7,013 bases of DNA, taken from contig JAOUQA010000105.1 in NCBI GenBank assembly GCA_029879605.1, positions 1 to 7,013 of the forward strand, in the 5' to 3' direction. Made by a program: the position numbers and the translations under genes. The notes below the pieces were generated by a model that saw nothing but the letters and a program-made list of their open reading frames with translations, was not told the DNA's origin and made no database searches. This DNA comes from Gammaproteobacteria bacterium (lineage in GTDB: Bacteria; Pseudomonadota; Gammaproteobacteria; SZUA-229). This document shows positions 1-6,435 of the stretch, one piece after another (the stretch's first letter is position 1; every line of letters starts with the position of its first letter).

Positions 1-168
1 TTTGCTGAAGAAGCGAAGAAAAAATCTGAAGCTGCTGCGGCCAAGAAAGACTGGCAGAATGCCATGCTCTGGGCTAACCAGTGGTGGCAGTACCAGGTTA
101 AGACTGCTGATCTTGGCTTAAGGGCGAAAACGTTCCTTGAGCAGAATGGAGCTAAAAAAGTTAAATAG
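1..168 (+). CDS. C-terminal end of an upstream protein (possibly NosZ tail), 5' truncated
   Basis: Frame 1 is open from the left edge to a TAG at 166-168, giving the last 55 residues of a protein. The piece begins with a Lys/Glu/Ala-rich, probably helical or linker stretch (FAEEAKKKSEAAAAKK) and continues into a Trp-rich segment (LWANQWWQYQVKTADLGL), ending in a basic tail (GAKKVK). No catalytic motif, heme site or membrane segment is visible. It lies directly before a terminator and a nos accessory cluster, where clade II loci usually carry nosZ, so a C-terminal extension of nitrous oxide reductase is the leading guess. This rests on position only: the CuA ligand motif that would prove it lies outside the window. 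That it is a real coding end is supported by the clean frame and the terminator 22 bases after the stop. Confidence 0.7.
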   Translation, partial: FAEEAKKKSEAAAAKKDWQNAMLWANQWWQYQVKTADLGLRAKTFLEQNGAKKVK

Positions 169-190
169 TATTTTTAATCGCTAAAGTTGA

Positions 191-216
191 CGGGGAAGCA
201 AGGCTTCCCCGTTTTT
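191..216 (+). terminator. Strong intrinsic terminator after the upstream gene
   Basis: A perfect 9-bp stem, CGGGGAAGC (191-199) with GCTTCCCCG (203-211), encloses a 3-base AAG loop and is followed at once by five T (212-216). It starts 22 bases after the stop at 166-168 and is a textbook Rho-independent terminator for that gene. It separates the upstream gene transcriptionally from the cytochrome and nos genes that follow, unless read-through occurs. Confidence 0.93.
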
Positions 217-281
217 AGTTTCGATTATAAAAGCTCAATTACGGCAAGGTTAATATTTAATTGAATAATGCTGAGGCATTC

Positions 282-286
282 AGGAG
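282..286 (+). promoter_or_regulatory. Ribosome binding site deciding the start of the monoheme cytochrome
   Basis: AGGAG lies 7 bases before the ATG at 294. The frame is also open upstream to a TTG at 261, but that would put extra polar and charged residues before the signal peptide. The Shine-Dalgarno position and the signal peptide both favour 294. Confidence 0.85.
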
Positions 287-293
287 TGAAATA

Positions 294-617
294 ATGAAAA
301 AGAATTTATTAACTATTATGGCAGTGTTGCTGTTGTCATCAACGGCACCGGTTTACGCGCTGGATGGTGCAGCAATTTATAAAAATCCAGCAAAAGGTGG
401 TTGTGCGGCATGTCATGGAAAGGATGCAAAATCACCTATTATGAATGCCTATCCAAAACTGGCAGGTCAGAATGAGGCCTATTTATTACAGCAGTTAAAA
501 GATATTAAAAGTGGCAAGCGAAATAATGGTATGTCAGCTGCCATGAAAGGCATTATGCATATGGTGAATGATGAGGAAATGAAGGCATTGGCCAAATATT
601 TATCAGGGCTTAAGTAA
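294..617 (+). CDS. Periplasmic monoheme class I cytochrome c (c553/NosC-like)
   Basis: This 107-residue protein is a small exported cytochrome c and a likely electron carrier in the periplasm, plausibly to nitrous oxide reductase. Residues 1-22 form a Sec signal peptide (MKKN, hydrophobic core, then APVYA) with cleavage predicted after Ala22. The heme-binding motif CAACH is at 37-41. It is followed by the c553/c4-type segment YPKLAGQ (53-59) and a helix with QQLKDIKSGKR. Met80 or Met84 in NGMSAAM is the likely axial ligand, and a final helix (DEEMKALAKYLSGL) closes the fold. The length fits a single-domain c553 after cleavage. It sits between a terminator and an FNR-type operator, with no obvious terminator of its own, so it could be co-transcribed with the diheme gene. 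Small cytochromes c are common in clade II nos clusters, but the specific partner is inferred. Confidence 0.92.
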   Translation: MKKNLLTIMAVLLLSSTAPVYALDGAAIYKNPAKGGCAACHGKDAKSPIMNAYPKLAGQNEAYLLQQLKDIKSGKRNNGMSAAMKGIMHMVNDEEMKALAKYLSGLK

Positions 618-630
618 TAGCATTTTAGGA

Positions 631-644
631 TTGATGAATATCAA
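631..644. promoter_or_regulatory. FNR/ANR/DNR-type operator
   Basis: TTGATGAATATCAA is an exact match to the consensus TTGAT-N4-ATCAA bound by FNR-family regulators, which respond to oxygen loss or nitric oxide. It lies in the 130-base gap between the two cytochrome genes, with its centre about 110 bases before the ATG at 748. If it acts at the usual -41.5 position, transcription would start near 679, and TAGTTT at 667-672 is a weak candidate -10. A better -10-like TAGATT at 685-690 would place the box near -60, another position used by such activators. The site is seen directly; its activity is inferred. Confidence 0.82.
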
Positions 645-747
645 GGTGTTAGTAGCGGGAAGGGATTAGTTTTAGGCTCAAGATTAGATTATGTTGGCTA
701 ATAGTCTATGTATCTAATAGGCTTTATTAGTTAGTGGAGAAACAGGC

Positions 748-1455
748 ATGAAGAATAGTAAATTAATTGCATCAGCAATAATCGGTATGATGATTTCATT
801 TCAGTCCGCAGCATGGAATGAGGGAGGAGGTGAACAGGCAGATGCAATGAAACTGACACCTGACCTGGAAAATGGCATGGATGTTTATGAAGTGTGCTCA
901 GCATGTCATTACCCTGAAGGCTGGGGAACAAAAGATGGTACCTTCCCTCAATTAGCAGGTCAGCATAAAGAAGTATTAATCAAGCAGTTGGCAGATATTC
1001 GTGCCATGAATCGTGATAATCCAACTATGTATCCTTTTGCGCTACCTGAATCGATAGGTGATGCACAGGCACTGGCCGATGTAGTGGCATATATTGCGAA
1101 ATTACCTATGAATCCGGATAACGGGAAAGGTGAATGGGCTGAAGGCACACCGGAGTTCGCGCAGGGCAAGAAACTCTATAAAGACAACTGTGTAAAATGT
1201 CATGGTGATCATGGCCAGGGTGATAAAACTAAATATTATCCACGTATTGATGGCCAGCATTATAAATACATGCTGCGTCAGTTTGAATGGATCAGAGATG
1301 GGAAGCGCCGTAATGCTAACCCTGACATGGTGAAGCAGATTAAACAATTTAGTGATAAGGATATGAAGATGGTAATTAATTATGTTTCACGAATCCCAGT
1401 AGAGAAACATTTGCTTGCACCATCAAAAGACTGGAAAAACCCTGACTTTGATTAA
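748..1455 (+). CDS. Periplasmic diheme cytochrome c (c4-like)
   Basis: This 235-residue protein has a Sec signal peptide (about 1-22, ending QSAA) followed by two tandem class I cytochrome c domains. Heme motifs are CSACH at 50-54 and CVKCH at 148-152. Each is followed by the c4-type segment (FPQLAGQH at 66-73, YYPRIDGQH at 163-171) and a helix with a conserved QL/QF pattern. Met94 (NPTMYPF) and Met194 (NPDMVK) are likely axial ligands. The order matches cytochrome c4, which passes electrons from membrane donors to periplasmic reductases; here NosZ is the plausible acceptor. GGAG at 736-739, 8 bases before the ATG, supports the start. An FNR-type box lies upstream and a strong terminator follows the stop, so it can be the last gene of its own transcript. 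Domain spacing is somewhat longer than in classic c4, and an acidic/Gly-rich stretch (23-45) precedes domain one. Confidence 0.93.
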   Translation: MKNSKLIASAIIGMMISFQSAAWNEGGGEQADAMKLTPDLENGMDVYEVCSACHYPEGWGTKDGTFPQLAGQHKEVLIKQLADIRAMNRDNPTMYPFALPESIGDAQALADVVAYIAKLPMNPDNGKGEWAEGTPEFAQGKKLYKDNCVKCHGDHGQGDKTKYYPRIDGQHYKYMLRQFEWIRDGKRRNANPDMVKQIKQFSDKDMKMVINYVSRIPVEKHLLAPSKDWKNPDFD

Positions 1456-1498
1456 GCTGGCAGTAACGCAGATATATTATTAATTTGTAACTATAAGC

Positions 1499-1529
1499 CG
1501 GGGTGCATGCATTAGCAGCACCCCGTTTT
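1499..1529 (+). terminator. Strong intrinsic terminator between the diheme cytochrome and nosB-like gene
   Basis: An 8-bp stem CGGGGTGC (1499-1506) with GCACCCCG (1518-1525) continues, past one bulged A (1507), into TGC/GCA around an ATTA loop. It is followed by TTTT (1526-1529) and, after AA, another TTTT. It lies 43 bases after the stop at 1455 and only 26 bases before the ATG at 1556. That leaves almost no room for a promoter between it and the next operon, so read-through or a promoter upstream of the hairpin must be considered. Confidence 0.92.
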
Positions 1530-1546
1530 AATTTTGAAAACCAGTT

Positions 1547-1552
1547 GAGGTG
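1547..1552 (+). promoter_or_regulatory. Ribosome binding site deciding the nosB-like start
   Basis: GAGGTG lies just before the ATG at 1556. A GTG in the same frame at 1550 falls inside this Shine-Dalgarno sequence and would lack a site of its own, so 1556 is preferred. Confidence 0.75.
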
Positions 1553-1555
1553 TTC

Positions 1556-2542
1556 ATGAATAGTGTGAATGATAACAGGCGCCCAATAATCGTAAATGCG
1601 TTAATTGGTGCATCGTTAATCATCCTGATGATCATGTATTTTGCACCTATCTGGTGGGTCTCCTTAAAGGCTCCAAACTATCCGCCAGAAGCTTTCCCTG
1701 ACGGCATTAGAATTCATTTCCATTTTAACGGTGTATTTAATGGTTGTAGCCTGGTCGAGAGTGATGAGGTAATCGTTGAAGAAGCATTAAATTGTGTGCA
1801 TGAAATGGATACTATAAATCATTATGTTGGTATGTATCCTATTGCCAGTGGTGGACCGATTGAAAGAGCGCTATCACAATTTCTGGTGACATTTCTGGGT
1901 GTCATGTTACTTGGTTTTGCCTGCCGAAAGAAAAAATTAAGAGCATTAATTTTATCAGCAGGATTTGGAGCGATTGTTATCTGGATATACCTGGCTATGT
2001 ATACGGATGGTGGCGTAATGATACTGAGTGACGGTTATCGCCAGGCTTTACAGACATCCCTGGACCTGGATGTAGAAGATATACAGCACTGGAGTGGAAT
2101 AGAGGCAGTCACGGAAAGTTATCGCGATACGCTGGGAATTTATTTTCGACAGGTAGATGTCATTGAGCCAAAAGTTACAACTATGGCTGCCTGGACGAAT
2201 GGAATTGTTGTCGCTTTATGTGCCGCTATGATTATATTAATTGCGGGTAGTTATTTGAGTCGATTGTTTTACTGGTTACTTATTATAGTGCCAATATGTT
2301 TGCCGGTATTTTTTGTAATCGACTATGCTGGCTGGTTATGGTATTTCGGTCATAACCTGAATACGATGGGTGCATTTGCAGTTAAACCTTTTATGCCAAC
2401 TGTGTTTGGTCAGGGTAAGGTGGCACAATTTTCAACTCATTCATATCCGCATATTGGTTACTTCCTGATGTTAATAATGTCGGCTATGTTAATTCCTGCT
2501 GCATTGATACGTAAAAAACAGATTCAGAACGAAGGTGATTAA
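1556..2542 (+). CDS. nosB: NosB-like polytopic membrane protein of a clade II nos cluster
   Basis: This 328-residue inner membrane protein has about six predicted transmembrane helices (roughly 11-32, 108-124, 130-149, 216-234, 237-264 and 300-319). A periplasm-facing stretch after helix 1 contains PIWWVSLKAPNYPPEAFPDG, then a His-rich IHFHFNGVFNGC (H54, H56, C64) and C80-x-H82 leading into INHYVGMYP (N88, H89, M93). A second polar loop of about 60 residues follows helix 3. The C-terminal part carries FGHNLN and VKPFMPTVFGQGKVAQF. Position directly before nosD, and these motifs, fit NosB, the membrane protein typical of clade II nos clusters. Its biochemical role is not established. The clustered His, Cys and Met residues would suit a copper or other metal site, but that is inference. 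It opens the overlapping operon, its stop overlapping the nosD start by one base (TAATG). Confidence 0.78.
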   Translation: MNSVNDNRRPIIVNALIGASLIILMIMYFAPIWWVSLKAPNYPPEAFPDGIRIHFHFNGVFNGCSLVESDEVIVEEALNCVHEMDTINHYVGMYPIASGGPIERALSQFLVTFLGVMLLGFACRKKKLRALILSAGFGAIVIWIYLAMYTDGGVMILSDGYRQALQTSLDLDVEDIQHWSGIEAVTESYRDTLGIYFRQVDVIEPKVTTMAAWTNGIVVALCAAMIILIAGSYLSRLFYWLLIIVPICLPVFFVIDYAGWLWYFGHNLNTMGAFAVKPFMPTVFGQGKVAQFSTHSYPHIGYFLMLIMSAMLIPAALIRKKQIQNEGD

Positions 2543-3777
2543 TGTTGATGATCACAAAACATGTAAAAATCTTTTTATATGTTTTATTAGTAGTTTCGTA
2601 TGGTAATCTTTTTGCAGCTGATAAAATTAATTTGCAGAAAATCATTGATGAGGCTAAAAAAGGTGATGTAATTGTACTCGAGCCTGGCGTTTATAAAGGC
2701 GCAGTCATTATAGAAAAGCCCATTACTATTGATGGACAGGGAAAAGCTGTAATAGATGCTGGTGGCAAAGGTTCAGTTGTTTATCTGGATACTGATGGTG
2801 CAGTTATCCGTAATCTACATTTAACCAATTCTGGTAGTTCTCATAACGATATAGATTCTGGAATACAGGTTCGTGGTAATTTTAATGTTATAAAAGACAA
2901 TATTATTGATAACTGCCTGTTTGGTGTCGATTTACAGCAGTCAGAGTTTAATGTGGTCAGGCGTAATGAAATAAGTTCGAAACCTGTTGATCTTGGAATG
3001 CGTGGTGATGCTATTCGTCTCTGGTACAGCTTTGGTAATAAAATAACTCATAATTATATTCATGATTCACGGGACACGGTTGTCTGGTACTCAAAAGATA
3101 ATGTTATTAGTCATAATAAATCTACCCGTGGACGTTATGCATTACATTTCATGTATGCGCAATACAATAAAATAGAACACAACAAGTACTGGGATAATTC
3201 AGTCGGAATTTTTTTAATGTATAGCGATGGTGTTGAGATTAGAAATAATGAAGTTTCATATGCGAATGGCGCAACAGGTGTTGGCATTGGCATGAAAGAG
3301 TCATCGGAGATTGTCGTTGTAGGTAACAAGCTGTTATACAATGCTGTGGGTTTCTATATGGATGTATCGCCATTTCAGCCGGATACAGTTAACCATGTAG
3401 AAAACAACCTGGTAGCTTTTAATAATATAGGCGTACGTTTTCTTAATGACTGGCCGGGCAATCATTTTATAAATAATCGATTTAAAAGCAATATTAACCA
3501 GGTAAGTGTCAGTGATGGTGATACAGCCAATAGAAACAGGTGGGATGGCAATTACTGGGATGATTACCGGGGGTTTGATTTAAACAAAGATGGAATTGGC
3601 GATACGCCGTATGAATATTATTCATATGCGGACAGGATATGGATGGATGTACCAGCTGCAGAGTTTTTTAAAGGTTCGCCTTTATTAGAAGTGCTGGATT
3701 TTATTGAAAGGCTAGCGCCATTTTCACCGCCAGAACTTGTAATGCGTGATAGTAAACCAAAGTTATTTGTCGATTAA
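2542..3777 (+). CDS. nosD: NosD, periplasmic beta-helix protein of the NosDFY copper-maturation complex
   Basis: This 411-residue exported protein matches NosD, the periplasmic part of the ABC-type NosDFY complex needed to assemble the copper site of nitrous oxide reductase. A signal peptide covers about 1-26 (hydrophobic FLYVLLVV, ending NLFAA). Residues 30-75 hold the opening pattern of the family (LQKIIDEAKKGDVIVLEPGVY, then ITIDGQGKAVID). Repeated N-x-I-x-x-N rungs of a right-handed parallel beta-helix run from about 90 to 325. The signature GDAIRLWYSFGNKITHN (155-171) and RYALHFMYA (198-206) are characteristic. Near the C-terminus NYWDDYRGFDLNKDGIGD (337-354) contains a DxNxDGxxD loop resembling a calcium-binding loop. 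GAAGG at 2531-2535, 6 bases before the ATG, supports this start. Length is normal for the family, and the stop overlaps nosG (TAATG). Confidence 0.96.
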   Translation: MLMITKHVKIFLYVLLVVSYGNLFAADKINLQKIIDEAKKGDVIVLEPGVYKGAVIIEKPITIDGQGKAVIDAGGKGSVVYLDTDGAVIRNLHLTNSGSSHNDIDSGIQVRGNFNVIKDNIIDNCLFGVDLQQSEFNVVRRNEISSKPVDLGMRGDAIRLWYSFGNKITHNYIHDSRDTVVWYSKDNVISHNKSTRGRYALHFMYAQYNKIEHNKYWDNSVGIFLMYSDGVEIRNNEVSYANGATGVGIGMKESSEIVVVGNKLLYNAVGFYMDVSPFQPDTVNHVENNLVAFNNIGVRFLNDWPGNHFINNRFKSNINQVSVSDGDTANRNRWDGNYWDDYRGFDLNKDGIGDTPYEYYSYADRIWMDVPAAEFFKGSPLLEVLDFIERLAPFSPPELVMRDSKPKLFVD

Positions 3778-4607
3778 TGAGCGTAGAAAAGAAACAGCCT
3801 GGGAAGAAAAAAAGGCTTGCCCGTAAAGAGAAAGCACGTCGTGAATTTCTGCGTACTATAGGTTTAACTGCAGGTGTAATAGGTATTGCAGGTCTCGGTT
3901 ACTACCCTGTTGCAAAAAGTGAGGTTATTCGTTTACGCCCTCCAGGTGCATTAGCTGAAGATGAGTTTCTTGCTTCCTGTATAAAATGCGGACAGTGTGT
4001 ACAGGTTTGTCCAGTTGAGGCAATAAAGCTGGCTGATATTATGGATGGTTTTGGTATCGGCACACCGTATATTGATGCTCGTCCACAGGCCTGTGACTTT
4101 TCCTGTGATGGCCTGCAATGTGTGCTGGCCTGTCCCACTGGGTCATTGACTCATGAGATTAATTATCCACATGAAACACGTATGGGTTTTGCCAGGCTAG
4201 CACGGCCTGACAAGTGCCTGGCAATGAAAGGTGAAGGATTTAAAGGTTATGCCAGGGGCACAGATTTTAAAGGCGTGCTGCGCTATGATGAAATTGATCG
4301 CTGGGTTGCACAGCCAGTTAGTGAGCATAAATATGATCTGGAGTTATGTGATCTGTGCATGCGACAGTGCCCCATAGAAATTCGGCGTTTACAATGTGAA
4401 GCTGGTAAGCCACCGTCAGGTGATAAAAACCAGTGCCCACCAAAAAGAGCCATTGATTTAATCAGTATTGATAGTAAGACAGGCTTCGCTGCAATGAAGC
4501 CTGAAGTGCTGGAAGGCTGTGTTGGATGTGGTGTCTGTGAAATGATTTGTCCTACTGAACCAGCGGCCATTGTGATTGAGGCAAGAGCGACCGGGGTATC
4601 AGTATGA
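3777..4607 (+). CDS. nosG: NosG, Tat-exported polyferredoxin (NapG/MauM family)
   Basis: This 276-residue iron-sulfur protein resembles NapG, which with a NapH-type membrane partner carries electrons from quinol to periplasmic reductases. The N-terminus has a basic stretch and a twin-arginine signal, RREFLRTIG (21-29), before a hydrophobic segment (30-43), so it should be exported folded by the Tat system. Cysteine groups are C68/C71/C74/C78 (CIKCGQCVQVCP), C106/C110/C115/C119, C191/C194/C198 (CDLCMRQCP) with C147 or a later Cys as fourth ligand, and C248/C251/C254/C258 (CVGCGVCEMICP). This fits four [4Fe-4S] clusters; 18 cysteines are present in all. No clear Shine-Dalgarno precedes the ATG, which overlaps the nosD stop, so translation probably depends on coupling. 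It overlaps nosH by ATGA. A NapG paralogue is excluded mainly by context. Confidence 0.94.
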   Translation: MSVEKKQPGKKKRLARKEKARREFLRTIGLTAGVIGIAGLGYYPVAKSEVIRLRPPGALAEDEFLASCIKCGQCVQVCPVEAIKLADIMDGFGIGTPYIDARPQACDFSCDGLQCVLACPTGSLTHEINYPHETRMGFARLARPDKCLAMKGEGFKGYARGTDFKGVLRYDEIDRWVAQPVSEHKYDLELCDLCMRQCPIEIRRLQCEAGKPPSGDKNQCPPKRAIDLISIDSKTGFAAMKPEVLEGCVGCGVCEMICPTEPAAIVIEARATGVSV

Positions 4608-5569
4608 ATTACATAATCGAGTCACTGGCGCAATTGTTTGGAGCAGAGCCCAGGAAGCCTGTAAAAGAAGAAATCAGGCCTGCTGCACAGGAAATTCATT
4701 TTTATAAAAAAGCTAACCCTGTAACTAAAGCTTTTATAGAAGAGTTGCATAACCGACCAAAGGTGAGCAAATGGCGTAATCGTCGCTGGCTAACCCTGTT
4801 ATTTATTAATTTACTTTTTGTTCTTTCTTATCAGCTTGATATACAGTTACTGGAAGGTGCATTAACGGCGTCCCGTTTTGCCGGGTTTCATATGGCTGAT
4901 CTGAATTCGGCGTTGCAGGTGATGCTAGCATTTAAAGTAGTGGTTCTGAATTTAATAATCGGGACTACGACAATTCTGATAATGTGGTTGCTGTTAGGCG
5001 GCAGAAGTTTTTGTTCATGGATCTGTCCTTATCATTTGCTAGCAGAATGGACCGAGGCAGTTCACCTGTGGCTGGTTAGTAAAAATATTATTGAAAATAA
5101 AACATTTCATCGTGGGGCACGAACAGTTTTTTACGTGGTATTTGCGTTACTGGCAATAATTACCGGCTATACAGTATTTGAAACAATTTCGCCGACCGGA
5201 ATATTAAGCCGTGCATTAATTTATGGGCCTGGGTTTGCATTGATATGGGTCGGTGTATTATTGCTGTTCGAGATATTCATTTCACGTCGCGCATGGTGTC
5301 GATATGTTTGTCCGATAGGTATGACCTATGGTTTTGTTGGCGTTGTTTCGCCAATGCGAGTGACATATCATTTATCAGATTGTGCTCATGAAGGTGATTG
5401 TCGTAAAGTATGTTTAGTGCCACATGTGCTGGATGTTACGATAAAAAACAGGGCAAGAGATAGTCGCGTTGACCTGGGGGCTGATTGTACACGGTGCGGA
5501 TTATGCGTAGATTTATGTCCAACAGATTCATTGCGATTTGAATTTAAACTACCAGGTAGTGAAAAATGA
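4604..5569 (+). CDS. nosH: NosH, membrane-bound ferredoxin-type quinol oxidase component (NapH family)
   Basis: This 321-residue protein is NapH-like: an inner membrane iron-sulfur protein expected to take electrons from quinol and pass them to NosG. A hydrophilic N-terminal stretch (1-60), longer than in typical NapH, precedes about four to five membrane helices (about 61-78, 107-131, 172-191, 208-226, 237-250). Two family CxxxCP motifs sit at the membrane edge: C137/C141 (CSWICPYHLL) and C232/C236 (CRYVCPIGM). The C-terminal cytoplasmic part carries cysteines for two [4Fe-4S] clusters: C260/C266/C270 and C295/C298/C301/C305 (CTRCGLCVDLCP). GGGG at 4593-4596 is a reasonable ribosome site, and the start overlaps the nosG stop (ATGA). 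The absence of a NosR gene in the window makes NosGH the visible candidate electron entry. Confidence 0.94.
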   Translation: MNYIIESLAQLFGAEPRKPVKEEIRPAAQEIHFYKKANPVTKAFIEELHNRPKVSKWRNRRWLTLLFINLLFVLSYQLDIQLLEGALTASRFAGFHMADLNSALQVMLAFKVVVLNLIIGTTTILIMWLLLGGRSFCSWICPYHLLAEWTEAVHLWLVSKNIIENKTFHRGARTVFYVVFALLAIITGYTVFETISPTGILSRALIYGPGFALIWVGVLLLFEIFISRRAWCRYVCPIGMTYGFVGVVSPMRVTYHLSDCAHEGDCRKVCLVPHVLDVTIKNRARDSRVDLGADCTRCGLCVDLCPTDSLRFEFKLPGSEK

Positions 5570-6435
5570 TTCAGTTTGAGCAACTAAGTAAACAGTTTAA
5601 GAAAGTTCAGGTGTTACAAGATATAAATCTGAATATCGAAGCAGGTAATCGCGTTGCCCTTGTGGGTAGTAATGGCGCAGGTAAGACGACCATGATTCGT
5701 TGTTTGTTAGGGGAATACAATTATGACGGTAAGGTCAGTGTGGAAGGCCTTAAACCGAGAGATAATCGACAGGAGGTATTAAAGCGGGTTGGGTTTGTGC
5801 CCCAGTTGCCACCACCATTAAAAATGCCGGTTGGGCAGCTAATCAATTTTTCTGCCAGTGTCTGTGAAGCTGATCCTGACAGGATGCTACATGTAGCTGA
5901 ACGCCTGGGATTGAATGTCAGTGAAATTAGTAACCGTCCATTCCTGAAATTATCCGGTGGTCAGAAACAGAAATTGCTGATTAGTATTGCACTGGGAAGA
6001 GACACGGATATTCTCATAATGGATGAGCCTGCGGCTAACCTTGATCCGGAAGCACGACATATCTTTTTCCAGTTATTAGCGGAAAAACCTGAACATACGA
6101 TTATGTTAATTTCCAGTCATCGCCTGGATGAAGTTGCTTCACTGGTAAATCGGGTTATCGAGATGGACCAGGGTAAAGTAGTGCTAGATGATCATGTTGA
6201 AGATCTTGTTGAATTAACATCAGAATTACATTGCCGTATCAGTTTAATAAAAGCAGAACCGGCTTTTGCTAAAGCCATTAAAGACTGGGGGTTCAGCGAG
6301 TCAGCGGAAGGCAGGGTCTGGCAGGGTAAGGTGGCAGGACCCGATCGATTACGTTTTCTTGGCGTGTTATCACGTTATGCTGGTTTATTGTCGGGTATTC
6401 AAATGAATGATGAAGAGGTGTCTCATCATGTTTAA
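5566..6435 (+). CDS. nosF: NosF, ABC transporter ATPase of the NosDFY complex
   Basis: This 289-residue cytoplasmic ATPase powers NosDFY. All ABC motifs are present: Walker A GSNGAGKTT (34-42), Q-loop Gln80, signature LSGGQ (129-133), Walker B DILIMDEP (148-155), D-loop NLD (158-160) and switch His185 (SSHR). A C-terminal domain of about 80 residues follows the nucleotide-binding core, as in many NosF proteins. The start overlaps the nosH stop (ATGA) and the end overlaps nosL by 8 bases. General ABC ATPases look alike; the assignment to NosF rests on its position between nosH and nosL/nosY in a nos cluster. Confidence 0.95.
   Translation: MIQFEQLSKQFKKVQVLQDINLNIEAGNRVALVGSNGAGKTTMIRCLLGEYNYDGKVSVEGLKPRDNRQEVLKRVGFVPQLPPPLKMPVGQLINFSASVCEADPDRMLHVAERLGLNVSEISNRPFLKLSGGQKQKLLISIALGRDTDILIMDEPAANLDPEARHIFFQLLAEKPEHTIMLISSHRLDEVASLVNRVIEMDQGKVVLDDHVEDLVELTSELHCRISLIKAEPAFAKAIKDWGFSESAEGRVWQGKVAGPDRLRFLGVLSRYAGLLSGIQMNDEEVSHHV
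6413..6420 (+). promoter_or_regulatory. Ribosome binding site deciding the nosL start
   Basis: AAGAGGTG, inside the end of nosF, lies 7 bases before the ATG at 6428. The frame also has an ATG at 6407, but that adds seven residues (MMKRCLI) ahead of a complete lipoprotein signal, so 6428 is preferred. Confidence 0.75.

Noticed and set aside
226..256. TATAAA (226-231) and TAATAT (251-256) as -10 boxes for the monoheme cytochrome
   Set aside because: No convincing -35 element at a suitable distance; AT-rich matches are expected by chance here.
261..293. TTG start adding 11 residues to the monoheme cytochrome
   Set aside because: The ATG at 294 has a near-ideal AGGAG site and begins a normal signal peptide; the extension would spoil it.
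731..1347. Three minus-strand open frames opposite the diheme cytochrome
   Set aside because: All lie antisense to a gene with two heme motifs and a signal peptide; no family features of their own.
1492..1497. TATAAG as a -10 box for the nosB-like operon
   Set aside because: There is no -35 element, and the predicted start would fall inside the terminator stem.
4453..4464. TTGATTTAATCA, FNR-like half-sites in nosG
   Set aside because: The half-sites are only 2 bases apart instead of 4 and lie within coding sequence.
4481..4502. Hairpin AGGCTTC/GAAGCCT inside nosG
   Set aside because: A 7-bp stem with an 8-base loop in the middle of a conserved coding region, with no T-run; probably chance.
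3902..4570. Minus-strand open frames opposite nosG
   Set aside because: Antisense shadows of a cysteine-motif-rich ferredoxin gene; no ribosome sites or known motifs.
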